Source of the DNA: Anoplolepis gracilipes
Lineage: Eukaryota > Arthropoda > Insecta > Hymenoptera > Formicidae
Reading direction: 5' to 3'
Assembly: GCF_047496725.1 (NCBI RefSeq)
Contig: NC_132983.1
Coordinates: 8,124,501 to 8,188,500 of the forward strand
DNA: 64,000 bases
Position 1 is the first letter of the stretch. The number at the start of each line of letters is the position of its first letter. The notes beneath the pieces are model-generated. The model saw only the letters and a program-made list of their open reading frames with translations, was not told where the DNA came from and did no database searches. Positions 21,291 through 33,135 of the stretch are shown here, one piece after another. The translations under genes were made by a program, and so were the position numbers.

Positions 21291-22820
21291 TAACATCCTG
21301 TGAAATGGTTGTTGCCTGACCAGAGGAAACTGGTGCGCACTGAATTGGGGCGTCGTTGTATAGAAAATCCCTCTGGGCCAACTGTCATTGGGGCTAGTAC
21401 GTCTCGACTCCTTCCCTGGGAACTCGTCTAAGGGGAAGGGCCCTGCTGGATTGGGGACTGGAAGCGGGAACCTGTTAGTAGTAGAACCCAAGAGGGGTTC
21501 TGCGAAACCAGGGCCCCGTGAAAGGTGCTCGTCAAGGTGGGGACCATGAAAGTTGCGGCCGACCGCCAATACAGGAGTCCGCCTAGTGGTAATTTGTCTC
21601 GCCCTCTAAAAACCGAAAGACGCACGCGAAATCGATACCTTCCAAGGGTGAACACCGGAGGCAAAGGCGTCGGCCAGGGGTGTCACCAAAAAGGATGGTG
21701 GGCCCGGGCGAGTTGAGGGCCAAAGGGGATGTCCCGGTCCGGTCAAACGGCACGGCCTGCACCACCGTGTGCGCGGCCAGACCACTATGGGGCCATCTAT
21801 TGGCCCCCTGCTTTACAAGGGGTGCACCTCCTCGTCGTGCACCATATTGTCGTGGTGAGGAAGCTTAACCTCGAAACCCTATAGAAACACCCACACGGCT
21901 TCGGTCAAGTTGGATGAACCGCCGGGATAAACAGGGAACTAAGAGCGCACAGTACCTTTCTTAAGGGTATAAGGGGAGCCCAGCAACTCCCTTAGGGACT
22001 GCGCCCACCTCCTTGGGGGTGGTCTAAAGTGCGGACCCAATCGCTAGTAGGGGTAGACGGTCCTGACTGCAATCGCCCAGTGGCACGGCGTCGTTGGGGG
22101 AGGACTGCTCCCCGCCCGTGGGTTTTCCCGGCATGGAGGGTTTCCACGTGTGTGCTCCCACCACGCGGCGTCCCTCAGGAGGGAGATGGGTGCCGGCTCC
22201 GGCCAGTGTCCCATAGTGAGGGTCCCCGTGTGATGAACTTGTCCGCCACACAGGTGCCCTCGGGGGGGGGGGGGACGTGGGTGCTGGTCCTGGATCAGCG
22301 TCTCACATTAGGTGGGTGCCGGCCTGACTGTCGGGACCGCTCGGACGTTTCCGAGGCGGAGCCCGACGGTGTGTTAGAAGCCGCCGGTGTACCGTGACCG
22401 TTTCCCCTTCCGAAGCAGTACACCGGCGGAGCCTCTTTCGAGGAGTGGCTCGAAGGGGGCGTAACACGGTGTGCTGGCCGCCACGGCAGGTAAGACTGGG
22501 CCGGGGAGCGGCGACCCAGTCCCAACCGTCCGTGGGGTCCCCGGATGGCGCCATCCGTTGCGGTGCCCACGAGGTCGGAGGCGTGGGACCCCTGAAAGCC
22601 CATGAGGGGCGTAAAAACCCCCCATGGGTGAGTAAGGGGCTGGAGGTCAGTGCCGGAGATGTTTTTTCCTCCGGCCCGAGCCATATGTCCCCTCCCCGAG
22701 AGAACTCGGGGCCCGGTCGTAGAGTCCTTCCAGATTTTCTGGAACGCTTTGCGGCCGGTGAGAGTATACCGTGGGGGACGGAGCCGCAACAAGGCGTGGG
22801 ATAATTTATCATCATTTATC
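21291..22820 (+). other. 5' UTR of R1-like element 2
   Basis: From about 21820 it aligns with 44240-45507 and, inverted, with 1760-3015. Shared blocks include CCTCGTCGTGC, GGGGGTGGTCTAAAGTGC and GGGTGCCGGC. Part 21291-21819 has no match elsewhere in the window. A run of 14 G sits at 22262-22275. ORF1 starts at 22821. Confidence 0.6.
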
Positions 22821-25800
22821 ATGAATTCCTATAAAAAACAAAAAATCGAGACGGAACTTGCCGCAGAATCATTTGCGAGCGGAGCAAATGAGGCTCCAGA
22901 AACCTTTAAGGTCCCGGAAGCACCTGGTAGAGACTCCGAAGTGTTGAGAGCTACCTCATCCGATGGCGGGCCAATTATCACAAACATCCAGGACGGTACA
23001 GAAATTGGCGCAGCAGTTAGTAAAAAACTGGAGTTGGGCAAGAAACATGGCAAATGTTCATATGACCGTAAACATGTTTTTCATAGTTGTCAAGAGAGGA
23101 AAAGGAGAAGAAATACCGTCACAGGTATTCTTGTCCCACTGGGCAACGAGGTCCCGTGGTCCCCAATTAGATCACGGGCCAGCAGCATAGTAGGCGAACC
23201 CGGAGGAAGCAAGACCGGGTCCGATGCGTTATACGCCTCTGGTTCCGAAGACGAACAATCGGACGTCAGCGCCCCGAAAAGATGCAGGGGAAGACCAATT
23301 ACCATGGGTGAAGAAACTCGGGAGGAAAAGGAGGCAAAGGCCCAGGCAAGGGACGAGGCCCGAAAACAAACAGAGTTGGAATGGGCCCGAAGTCTCGCCA
23401 TGCCGAAAAGGCAAGCCTGGGAGAGGCTGCAAGAAAGAGCGAGCAGAGAGAGAAAGACTTCTCCAGTCTCCAACACCGAATGTGGTGTCGGAGACGGTAC
23501 AACATTGTATGGCAATTTATAAGAATGTCCACATCTCTAAAAATAATAAGGGCAGTATAAAAGGGGAAGTAAAGAACGCTGTGGCATCCATAATGGCTGC
23601 TGCAGCTGTTCTTCACGACAGGACAACATCAAACCAGTCCTCACATAACAATAACGAAGCTGAAAAGCTTTGCCAACTGTTGAGACTCCTCAAAGCCGAA
23701 AAAGAGAAAAAATGGGTGAGCTTAAGAGTCAAATTGCAGAGCTCAACAATCAAGTAAAATGCTTGCTCAATAACCGAGCGTATGCCTTGCCAAGAAAAAA
23801 ATTATCCCCAAGGAAGGAGGCAAGGGATACAAAAACCTGAGAGGACGCAATGTTGTGTTATCTGACTCCGACAGCGAAAAGAAACAGACTCCCAGACCAG
23901 AAGCACCCCCAACAAACCGCCTCGTTGAAGAAAGGTTCACCTCCAACAAGTGTATCTCTAAACCCCTTTATTGGAGACTCTTGTATGGAGACGGAACCAC
24001 AAGTCGTGAGTACAGCAGATGCCCAGGGACCCCTATTAAAGGGATCTCCTCGACCTCTTGCCCCAGTCATTCACTCTCGACTGCAGGGTGAGGGTGCAAT
24101 ATATGAAGCCCTCAGCCAACAGCTGCAAATAGTATCTGATCTGAGGGAAAGAATATTGCGGCACTTTGAAGTGGCAAGCGGATAAGGAGAGATAACCCAA
24201 CCTTCTCTTCCAAGCAACCGCATTGAACTATCCACAAGAAGAGAGACTAAGGCTGAGATCCGCTTTCAATCTAAATCTAAAGTCCAGAACAGTAAAACCA
24301 CTCCCAAAGGCAGTAAAAAGAAAGCTACAAAGAAGAAGAAGAGGGAGGGAGAGAGCCGGGACTGTGACAACACAAAGACCTCTCATCCCCCTCCACCACC
24401 AGTATTCATACCTGGTGACAAACCTGGAAATAAATCTCACCAGGTTGCGGAACCCCGTGGAACTCCTCTCCCCGACGGAGGACCATTAGGCCCGGGGCCC
24501 TTCAACAAAAAGTCGACGAACCCCGGGACATATGGCCCCTTTCTGACCACCCCTGTCCCATGGAACAAGGTGGTCGGAAGGAAAGAAAAAAAGACCCAAA
24601 TAAGGCAAACCTCCCCCTCTAAAGCTGCAACCGCGAATGTAATTCAACCACCACTTAGTGGTGGAGGTAAACAAAAGCGGAAACAGTCAGAAAAAAGGGA
24701 AAGCCCAAGAGGAAGGCCCCTAAAACCTTGGCGGTATCACTGACCTATCCAGAGGGGAACTACAGTGAGATCATGACTACCCTCAGAAAGGCAATCAAGA
24801 TCAAAGAGATAAGTATTTCCAAAATGAACATGAGAAGAGCCCTTACTGGGGCCTTAATAATGGAAATCCCCGGTGAAGACCGTGCACACAGGGCGGAGCA
24901 ACTAGCTGACCGCATGCGTGAAACGGTCGGCGATCGCGAGGGAGTACGAATTGCCTGCCCCCAGAAGATGGCCGACCTTCGAATCAGAGAGTTGCAGGAT
25001 TCTATCACCCAGGCGGATATTGTCGCCGCAATTTCCTTGTCAGGAGAGTGTGGATTCTTAGACATCAAAGTGGGGACACCCACGAGACTCTCTCGCACCG
25101 GCCTCAACACCGTGGTGGTGCAATGTCCGGTGGAGGCTGCCAACAGATTGGCACAGCTAAAAAAAAAGGTGTTAATTGGTTAGCACAATGTCGCTATTAA
25201 GTTGCTGTCACAGCTCCCCCTCCGGTGCTATAAATGCATGGACAAAGGACAGCAACAATGCAAAAATGATAAGTCTTGGGCTGACCGGTGTTACCGCTGT
25301 GGCGAAAAAGGCCACAACGTCAAATCTTGCCCCAAATCGGCGATGCATCGTCTGCTTTGCGCCGATCGAGGGGCACCAGCGGGACACAGGATGGGGGGCC
25401 AAAGCTGTCACTCCCCAAAAAAGCCTAACAAACCTAGGAAGAAGGCAGCTATGCCGACCCCCCTCCCAAGGAATCTGCCCCGACAATAGAGGCGGAGAGA
25501 GAAGGAACTAACGGGATGAACTCAATTCCATCTTTGATGGAAGTTGAAGTGGAGAAAACTCCCCAAGGTAACCAAACCGCCACAACTGAGTCCGCACCCA
25601 CGCTAATGGACACAACAGAGTGCCGCAAGCGGGGTGCGGACTCGGTAATAGAAGTAGATAAGGAGGGTGCGGGGGGCAAAGAGATTTGCCCTAAATCCCC
25701 GAAACCCCAACGGCAGTTGGGTTTGGTTCGCCAGTCAACAGTGGGAACCAAAACCAAGGAAATGGAAAGCACCCGTTCCTCGGGCACAACTGAGCCCGAG

Positions 25801-25908
25801 GTTATCACGATGCCAAATGAGGATGAACGCTCTCTGCCATACCCTCCCTCTAGTGCGGAGATAAAAACGAAGGAGACTCATCCCACCAATGAAAAGGAGG
25901 GCCTGTAA
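22821..25908 (+). pseudogene. R1-like element 2, ORF1 (gag-like)
   Basis: ATG at 22821 (MNSYKKQKIETELAAESF) opens a 234-codon N-terminal piece of charged, low-complexity protein with KEAKAQARDEARKQTELEW helix. After shifts the frame continues at 23224-23757, 23850-24185 and 24728-25183. The 24728-25183 piece is the RRM-like region before the knuckles, with SLTGALIMEIPG-like and NTVVVQCPVEAANRL motifs (first is RRALTGALIMEIPG). The CCHC knuckles follow at 25202-25400: CYKCMDKGQQQCK (degenerate) and CYRCGEKGHNVKSC. A Ser/Thr/Glu-rich tail ends at 25908. ORF2 begins 20 bp upstream of this stop. Several frameshifts make this copy non-functional. Confidence 0.7.
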
Positions 25909-28900
25909 GTTCCTGCAGGCCAATATAAACCACACTCAGCAGGCGCAGAACCTTTTACTGCACACCATTGCTGAGCGTAGTATTAGACTAGCAATTGTGT
26001 CGAAGCCGTATCGCCCCTGTCGAAACATCCTAATTGGAGGGTGGACGGCTCCGGCACAGTTGCGATCATACGTGGTACGGAAAGCCACAACCCCCCTTGT
26101 TCCCTGTTGATGGCAGGAAGGGGGTATGTGGCAGTAAAGTGGTGATCCATCGCGGTGGTGGCGTGCTATGCGCCGCCGAGTTGGAGCCTCTCTCAATTCG
26201 AACTATACCTGAGGGAGTTGGAGCGCTGTGTACACAGCATACTCCCCCAGGAGGCGGTGGTGACCGGAAATTTCAACGCCAGAGCGGAAGCTTGGGGCGA
26301 CCGGACTACCACCCCTAAGGGAGGGGCTCTACTAGACTGGATGGGGGCTCTCAGGCTATGCCTATTAAATACAGACAACGAACGCACGTGCGACCGACTG
26401 CTACGGGGGGAATCTATAGTAGACTTAACTATGATAACTCCCTCTGCAGCACGTCTAAACTGGTGGTGGAGAATGATGCAACAAGAAACGTTATCGGATC
26501 ATCGATACGTTGAGTTTCAGTGCACCACCCTCTAGCCCGGAAGCCCGATCGACAGCCCGCCGCCACCGCGTTGGATCCTAAAGAAGCTGGATCTGAATAG
26601 ATTAATGGCGGCTGTTCAGGTCACTCTCTGACAACGACAACCGCCAGAGGAGGAAGTGGGGAGCCTGGAGAAGGACGTTGCGCACCTGATAGACTTGGTC
26701 AAACAGGCGTGCGACCTCTCCATGCCTAAGAGCAGGCCCCACTCGTGTCTGGCCGTGTACTGGTAGATGGAGGAGATAGCGTCCCTCTGCCGCTCCTCTG
26801 TTGCCGCCAGGAGAGCTTTCAAACGTGCCCGGCACCGTGAAGACGAGACCTGGACAGCCGAGGCGCTCAACGACTATCGGTCAGTCCGAATGGCGTTGAG
26901 CGCCGCATTTCGCTCCTCCAAGGCAAAATCGTGGGATGAGTTAATCGCATCTTTAGACGCCGATCCGTGGAGGCGCCCATATAAGATAGTGACGAATAAA
27001 CTTCGTCACTGGGCGCTCCCCCGTGACGGAAATCTTTTTCCGGAATCCCTGGACCGAATATTCGGGATCCTGTTCCCGACTAGATCCGATCCCCTGGGCC
27101 TCAGCTGGGACAGTGCCACCGGCGCTGCCGAGGCCTGGTCCAGGGATCTTAAAATAACGGAGGAAGAGTTGAGGGATGCCGTCCGAGGAGTTAAGAACAA
27201 TAAAGCCCCTGGCCCGGACGGCATCCCCGGGCGTATATGGAAGTTCGCCCTGGAGGAGCCGGACCTATCCGGGTGGCTGCGAGACATTTTTTATAGATGT
27301 CTCGCCCAGCAAGAATTCCCCCCAATGTGGGAAAGAGCCAAGGTGGTTCTTCTCCACAAGGGCGGTAAGGAGGAAGATGACCCGACGGCATATCGGCCAA
27401 TTTGCCTACTGGACGAAGTCGACAAAATATACGAGAGGATTCTCGTTCGCCGACTCGTCCAGCACCTGGCACGAGACGAGGTCTCTTTCCTTCACGAGGA
27501 GCAGTACGGTTCCGTGAGGGCAAATCTACGGTAAACGCCGTTTTATGCGTCAGGGCCTTCACGGAGTCAGTCGTGGAACGCGGGAGGGTGGCGTTGGCAG
27601 TCTCTTTAGACGTTTCCAACGCTTTTAACACCGTTGAAGGCAATCGGAGACGCGCTCAACATCCATTGCGTCCCCGAATACCTCGTGAAGGAAATTCGAG
27701 CCTACTTTAGTCACCGTAGGCTCAAATACAGGGACCAAGATGGCCGGGCTCACGCCCGTCACATGTACTGCGAGGTTCAATAGGGCTCAGTGTTGGGCCC
27801 ACTACTGTGGAACCTCGGGTACGACGAGGTCCTCCATACCGCCCTGCCCCTCGACTGCCGGGTCATCGGGTACGCCGATGATACCCTGCTGGTAGCCGAG
27901 GGCGACAATTGGGGGGGAGGCCCTATATAGGGCAAACAAAGAAGTGGCAGGCCTCGTAAGGGCCACAAGCTCTTGGCTTGAGGGTGGCTCCCAACAAGAC
28001 CGAAGCGATTTATTTTTACGACTGTTTTTTTAGGGCCGTTGGGGAGCCGCCCTCCACCTCCCGTCTACAAGTGGACGGTGTTGTTGTCCTATAAGATTAA
28101 ATATCTGGGACTCCACATCGACGACCGATGGAGCTTCGCAGGTCACTTTGACCGCCTGGCCTCAAGAGCAGAGAAGGCGGCGGCAGCGATAAGTCGCTTG
28201 CTGCCCAATCTTGGGGGGCCGGACGGTCGGGTGCGTCGCGTCGACGCGCACACCGTCCTGAGCATACTCATGTATGCAGCACCGGTATGGGCGAGCGAGG
28301 CGATGGCCACAAGACGCAATCAGCACGCGATGCGACGCGTCCAGCGTAGGTTGGCCATACGCCTCGTCCGCGGCTACAGGACGGTGTCGCACGCGGCAGC
28401 CATCATCTTGGTCGAACTCCCCCCCTTGCATTTTGTCACGGATTCGTATAGGGGGCTATACGATTGGAAAACCGCGGCGCGCAGAGGGGAGTCCTCAAGA
28501 TCCCGGCCAAGATACTAAGCACCTGGAAGCTCCAGGAGAGAGTCCCTCGTGCAGCGATGGATCGCAGCGCTGCACGAGCGCCCCCCGACATCCGGGGCGA
28601 GGACAATATCGGCCGTCTTGCCCTGTCTAGCGGAATGGCTGGACAGGGCATGGGGCAGCAACACATTTAGGATGACGCAGATACTCTCCGGACACGGATG
28701 TTTCGGAGAGTACCTGCACCGCATCGGACGGGAAGCAAACAAGACCTGCCACCACTGCGGCCATGATAAGGACACCGCGCAACACACTCTCCAGGCATGC
28801 CCAGCCTGGAGGGATAAGCGCGGTGTCCTAACCCTGGTTATAGGGGATGACCTGACGTTGCCGAGTGTCATCAGAAAAATGCTTGGCAGCGAAGAGAATT

Positions 28901-29136
28901 GGAGAGCCATGGCCGTCTTCTGCGAGGCGGTCATGGCTCAAAAGGAAAGTGCCGAAAGGGAGCGTAGGCCAGGCCGAGCGAGGGAAAGGGCACCCAGCAA
29001 AGGACCCCAACCCCCCTCCATCCAGGCCCCCCTGCGCCCGGTGACCGTACGGCTGGTACGGCTCCCTCCGCAACCACCGTCACTACCATCAGCAGCGGCG
29101 TCCCCACCGACACCAGTGGGAGCACCACCGAGATGA
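25889..29136 (+). pseudogene. R1-like element 2, ORF2 (endonuclease-reverse transcriptase)
   Basis: ATG at 25889 (MKRRACKFLQANINHTQQ). Endonuclease: the usual catalytic Glu of SEPY is Lys (VSKPY, 26003-26005), the Asp of GDFN is Asn (GNFN, 26269-26271), while SDHRYVEF is kept near 26500. Reverse transcriptase: NNKAPGPDGIPG (about 27200), YRPICLLDEVDKIYERIL (about 27390), SLDVSNAFNT (about 27604) and the YADD active site at 27871-27882. C-terminal: a CHHCGHDKDTAQHTLQACPAW zinc motif is broken here into CHHCGHDKDTAQH (about 28750) and TLQACPAW just after. Frameshifts near 27530, 27920 and 28500 and the two endonuclease substitutions make it dead. Two-ORF layout and C-terminal knuckle fit the R1 clade (R1/TRAS/SART-type). 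Confidence 0.8.
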
Positions 29137-29616
29137 CAGTGAGTGGGGGGGGGGAGGGAGTAGACAGGTTCTACTCGTCCTTCCCCCCTCACTTACCCCT
29201 TATACTATTTCCTTCCTTCCTTTTATTCCCCCCGAGGAAGAAGAGTAATTCGGGACCCAGTCCCGATTTCCACCCTCCCCGTCTATAATCGGGGGGACAG
29301 GAAGGCACGGCGGAGAGGAGGTAGTGGCTCTTCCGCCGTAGAGAACAAGAGTCAAGCTCGGAGGAGGAAAGAGAAAAATCTTTTCTTTATCTTCCCCCTT
29401 CCAGGAAAAGACTCCCTAATAATGGGAGTATGGCGAGGGGAGGCTCCTGACGTATTGCAATGCTAGTTCCAGGAACCTCCCCTAAAATCGCCAGTGACGC
29501 CACTCATGAGGTTTTTAGTGGGTATGTCCGTTAAATAGGGAGAGTCCCACATACCCCCCCGGGAGCCACATTTTCCCGGGGGAATGCGTAATGCATTTTC
29601 CTCACGTTAAAAAAAA
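29137..29616 (+). other. 3' UTR and poly(A) end of R1-like element 2
   Basis: Non-coding from the ORF2 stop to CTCACGTTAAAAAAAA at 29616. The last 105 bp (TTTTAGTGGGTAT ... GCATTTTCC ... ACGTTA-A8) are shared with 19670-19775. No target-site duplication could be identified by eye. Confidence 0.65.
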
Positions 29617-29935
29617 GGTTCAATCTCCTTCTGCTCAAATAAGCATATCCGGAAGCTTGGAAACAAAACCGGACAACTCTTATACTTAAGGTAAACTAAG
29701 TGTAACCGATCAGTGCCTTCATACAGCGGATGATTCGACCCTAAATAAATAACCTTTATTCTTGCTTCGGGAGTATGCTACCCCTTTATTGGACTCGCTC
29801 ACCTTCAGTCCCTTTCCTCTTTTGTTCGTTTTTCTCTTCCTCACGGTCGCCAGCTGTTTTACCACCAAATAGCAAGGATGTTATTATAGTGTTTCAGAAA
29901 GCTCTCGAGATAAGCTACAAGAATATGCAAAAATA
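29617..29935. other. Spacer without recognisable gene
   Basis: Mixed-composition sequence; a plus-strand frame opens at 29775 but reads as low-complexity and runs into the adjoining MITE, so it is not called. Confidence 0.5.
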
Positions 29936-30122
29936 TAGGGTGTTTTATTTAAAAAATAAGGGGTACCATTTTTTTGTCCCCCTAAAAGTCCTCCCAAAAA
30001 ATTTTCCTACGTGCAACGTAATCAGCCCCTATGTGCCATTTAACATAAAAAAATTCAAGTCTCTATCTCCAATAGTTTCGGAGAAAATAGCCTGTCACAG
30101 GTTATTTGGCCCACCCTGTATA
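29936..30122. mobile_element. Short mariner-type MITE
   Basis: TATAGGGTGTTTTATTTAA at the left and GGCCCACCCTGTATA at the right form imperfect terminal inverted repeats, TA next to each. Length about 187 bp with no coding capacity. Confidence 0.45.
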
Positions 30123-30365
30123 TGTCGATATAAATAAAAAGTTGTAAACTTTTTATATAAAGATAAAGATGTACATATATATTTCACCATTATTAGCGTA
30201 TTATTATAAAAAAATTAGTGCGGTATTTAATTTCACAAATTAAATGATTTTTGAAAGTTGTCCTAATTAAAAAAAAAATGCAAAAGATACGATCCATTTG
30301 GGAATGCTAAACGCAGACAGTGCGAGAATGTATCCGGCTGGTGCGGGCGATGCGGACACCTGTTA

Positions 30366-30432
30366 CGAAAAAGTCACCGTCTTACTCGGATTTGAACCCG
30401 AGTCCGAACGGTGAGAAGCCTGCACCACAGGA
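30366..30432 (-). repeat. tRNA-like B-box remnant / SINE fragment
   Basis: On the minus strand CTCGG-GTTCAAAT-CCGAG forms a T-arm with a perfect Pol III B box (GGTTCAAATCC). Outside it CACCGT (30413-30408) can pair with ACGGTG (30380-30375), followed by ACTTTTTC, a Pol III stop-like T run. D-arm and anticodon arm are absent, so it is not a tRNA gene. A tRNA-derived SINE fragment is the simplest reading. Confidence 0.4.
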
Positions 30433-31031
30433 ATGTCCCTACAGATCTTAGTGATCTTTATTATACTATTTATGTTTCAGTTCCATCGAATATATAACTC
30501 TTGTATTAGCGTCACACAACCTTGTAAACATTTTTTTTTCTAATAAACGTGCAAATCTGGAAATGGAATCTCATTATGTTATCTGTCACGAATGTCCTCA
30601 TAAAAATGTAAAATTTTTATTTATATATTTTTTATATATTCAAAAATAATTATAATGTATTAATAAGAGATTAAAATGACAACAAACATGACATAAATTG
30701 GATAATTTATAAATAAATCATTAAAATGATTTATATAATATCTATGATATGTTTAATTAATCATATTTGATATCATTTTAATCGTAAAAATCCAATTAAT
30801 TCATTATAATTATTTTCAAATCGCTAAAATGCGAAATAAAAGTTTTACTTTTCTTTCATAAGATTTTAATTTTTTGTAGATAATCTCCGCGATAGCGAAC
30901 GCCGAAAGATAAAGCGAGAACGCATAAAGAGCAAGTGAGATGACTAATATCGAAGAGTGCTGATGTCTCGCTCGTGAGATTTCCTTTATCCATCATTTTT
31001 CCATTGTATATATATATATTATATATATATG

Positions 31032-31062
<31 letters not shown>

Positions 31063-31480
31063 ATGTACGAGTATATATATATATATATAACATCTTACTA
31101 CAGAAAAACTTTTTCATGTTGCACTTTACCGAAATTGTAAAAATTTTTTTATAAATTTAATTGAAAATTATACAATTTATGTCACATTTGGTGTCATTCT
31201 CAAAATCTTTTTCAATTATTTTCAGATCGATACAGTGCAAAATAAAAAAGTTTGATTTTCTGTAGTAAGATGATATATACGAAAATCAGTAAACAAAAAA
31301 AAGTCTCCCGAGCAAGACTTCGGAACTCTTTGATGTTAGTCATCCCGTTTGCTCCTCATTCGATCTCGCTCTCGCTTTCAAACAGTGAACGCGACAACGA
31401 TGTACGTGCTCGTAATTGGACGGCATAAATTGTCAGTGATTTTTCGGCTGTGTAAGTGAAGTGCTAGTTTGGGACGTTGC
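30433..31480. other. AT-rich spacer with inverted-repeat blocks
   Basis: No gene. GCGAGAACG...AAGTGAGATGACTAATATC (30915-30960) and its inverse (GATGTTAGTCATCCC... near 31330-31375) are inverted copies about 350 bp apart. Between them lie long TA runs (31008-31088) and a small MITE. Confidence 0.5.
31089..31272. mobile_element. Small palindromic MITE
   Basis: CATCTTACTACAGAAAAAC at the left end and its inverse GATTTTCTGTAGTAAGATG at the right end; the inverted similarity extends about 38 bp. It carries no coding sequence and is nested between the inverted blocks of the surrounding spacer. Confidence 0.55.
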
Positions 31481-31566
31481 TCGTTGTTTTAGCGTGTGGA
31501 ACGGATACGCATACAAGAAAGAGCCGTATACGTGTGCGCACGGCACATGATACAGCTACAGTGATA

Positions 31567-31726
31567 CCAGGACCTTTATTCTCGAAACCGTGAAAAAAGT
31601 ATTGTATATGAAAATGACTCTATGCAATTCCTAATTGCTGCATCTAAAAGTATACACCAATCAAGAATCGCACAGAGTAATTTTCGCATACGATACTTTT
31701 ATCACAGTTTTGAGAATAAAGGCCCA
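31567..31726. repeat. Long imperfect hairpin 1
   Basis: CCTTTATTCTCGAAACCGTG at about 31572 pairs with CACAGTTTTGAGAATAAAGG at about 31704, and pairing continues inward through AGTATTGTATATGAAAAT and GACTCTATGCAATTCCTAATT with mismatches to a loop near 31650. It lies 230 bp upstream of a start codon. Could be a MITE or an RNA foldback. Confidence 0.55.
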
Positions 31727-31742
31727 GATTGGATATCGGATA

Positions 31743-31865
31743 GGCGGCTCGCGGCCCGTATGGCGCACACACAAGCGCAAGCCGTGTATATGTGAGCTCT
31801 GCGCATGCTCGGTGCCACATATTCACGGCTCGCGCTTGTGGTGCGTCATACAGAGCGTGAGCCGC
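31743..31865. repeat. Long imperfect hairpin 2
   Basis: GGCGGCTCGCGGCCCGTATG and CACAAGCGCAAGCCGTG on the left pair with CACGGCTCGCGCTTGTG and CATACAGAGCGTGAGCCGCG on the right. Arms are about 50 bp, loop about 18 bp. Pre-miRNA-like in size but no expression evidence. Confidence 0.5.
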
Positions 31866-31951
31866 GTTCCCGGTATAACATCACTGTACGTAGCTATTTC
31901 TTGTGTGTGCATCCATTCGCGGGTAGCGTCTCGAAAGTGGCAACAATCAAG

Positions 31952-32095
31952 ATGCGGAGAATGAGTAAGTACTGTTTTATATTTTATATAGTCTTTTTTC
32001 TTATTATTTTCAATTGAATATATTATTAAAATGTACGTATCATATTACGATGCATAAATTATAATAATATATTAGCTGATAATTTCTATCCCTGA

Positions 32096-32144
<49 letters not shown>

Positions 32145-32519
32145 ATGAATATAATAAATAAATAATATATTATTTGTTAGCACGTAGCGAAGGATATTCA
32201 AAAGGGGCTGCCCCGGCGACGATGGCGGCGGCGACAACGGCGACAACGGCGATGACGGCGGTGACGATGGCGAGGACGGCGACGACAACGGCGAGGACGG
32301 CGACGACGACGGGGACGATGGCGACGACGGCGACGACGGCGAGGAAAAATAAAAATGTGGGTACGTCGCCCCAACCAACGCCAAATATACGAAAGGTAAT
32401 TTAAAAAAATATTTATGTATTATTACATACCAGGCTTGGGAAAATATCAATTAAATTTTTCAATTTTTTTTGAAATCATATAGCTTTTGTTCTGAAATAC
32501 TTCTTTTTAACTTTGCTTT

Positions 32520-32586
<67 letters not shown>

Positions 32587-33135
32587 GTACACATATAAAA
32601 ATATTAAATATTTTTTTCTTTTCAGCGTATGAACGATGCGGTGCGGCGGGCCGTCAGCAAAGAAAGAAGGAGGCACAGAAAATACGTCGCCGATATGCAA
32701 GCACGTACGTACATGCTGGCGACGTATTTACAATCTGGATACGTCCCCGCGCCGCTCGCACCAGTCGTGCACGTCCTCGCACCGTCCGCACCACCCGGAT
32801 ACGTGCCTGCGCCATCCGCACCAGCCGGATATGTGCCTGTGCCATCCGCACCAGCCGGATATGTGCCTGCGCCACCCGCACCAGCCGGATATATGCCTGT
32901 GCCACCCGCACCAGCCGGATATGTGCCTGCGCCATCCACACCAGCCGGATATGTTCCCGCGCAGCCCGCACCAGCCGGATACGTTCCAGCGCAGCTCGCA
33001 CCAACTGGATACGTTCCCGCTCAAGCCGCACCAGCCGGATACGTTCCCGCGCAGTCCGCACCAGCCGAATACGTTCTCGCACACCAGCCTGCACCAGCTG
33101 GATACATTCCCGCCCCAGGATACCCTTATTATTAA
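31952..33135 (+). CDS. Three-exon gene encoding a Pro/Ala/Gly/Tyr repeat protein
   Basis: Exon 1 31952-31964 (four codons plus one base, then GTAAGT); intron 1 31965-32180 ending TTATTTGTTAG; exon 2 32181-32395 (GAAAG|GTAAT); intron 2 32396-32625 ending TTTTTTTCTTTTCAG; exon 3 32626-33135 (TAA). The reading frame stays open across both junctions: 245 residues. Residues about 18-60 are Ala/Thr-rich from an imperfect GGCGAC repeat; 77-100 are strongly basic (RRAVSKERRRHRKYV); the rest is about 12 copies of a 10-residue unit such as APAGYVPAPP, ending GYIPAPGYPYY. AATAAA lies near 33233. Such Tyr/Pro repeats occur in extracellular matrix, silk-gland and RNA-binding proteins; there is no signal peptide, so secretion is not supported. 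Unrecognised family; gene model is by eye. Confidence 0.62.
32097..32140. repeat. (CT)n microsatellite in intron 1
   Basis: About 42 bp of uninterrupted CT repeats. A pure (TA)31 tract lies in intron 2 at 32521-32582. Confidence 0.9.
32756..33105. repeat. 30-bp coding minisatellite
   Basis: About 12 units of a 30-bp repeat (GCACCAGCCGGATAYGTGCC plus 10 bp). It keeps the reading frame of the third exon. The units change gradually from GTGCCTGCGCC to GTTCCCGCGCA types from left to right, suggesting stepwise duplication. Confidence 0.85.

Noticed and set aside
29775..30137. 120-residue plus-strand frame
   Set aside because: Runs through a MITE with inverted ends; low-complexity sequence.
30366..30432. 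tRNA gene
   Set aside because: Only T-arm and acceptor-like pairing; D-arm and anticodon arm missing.
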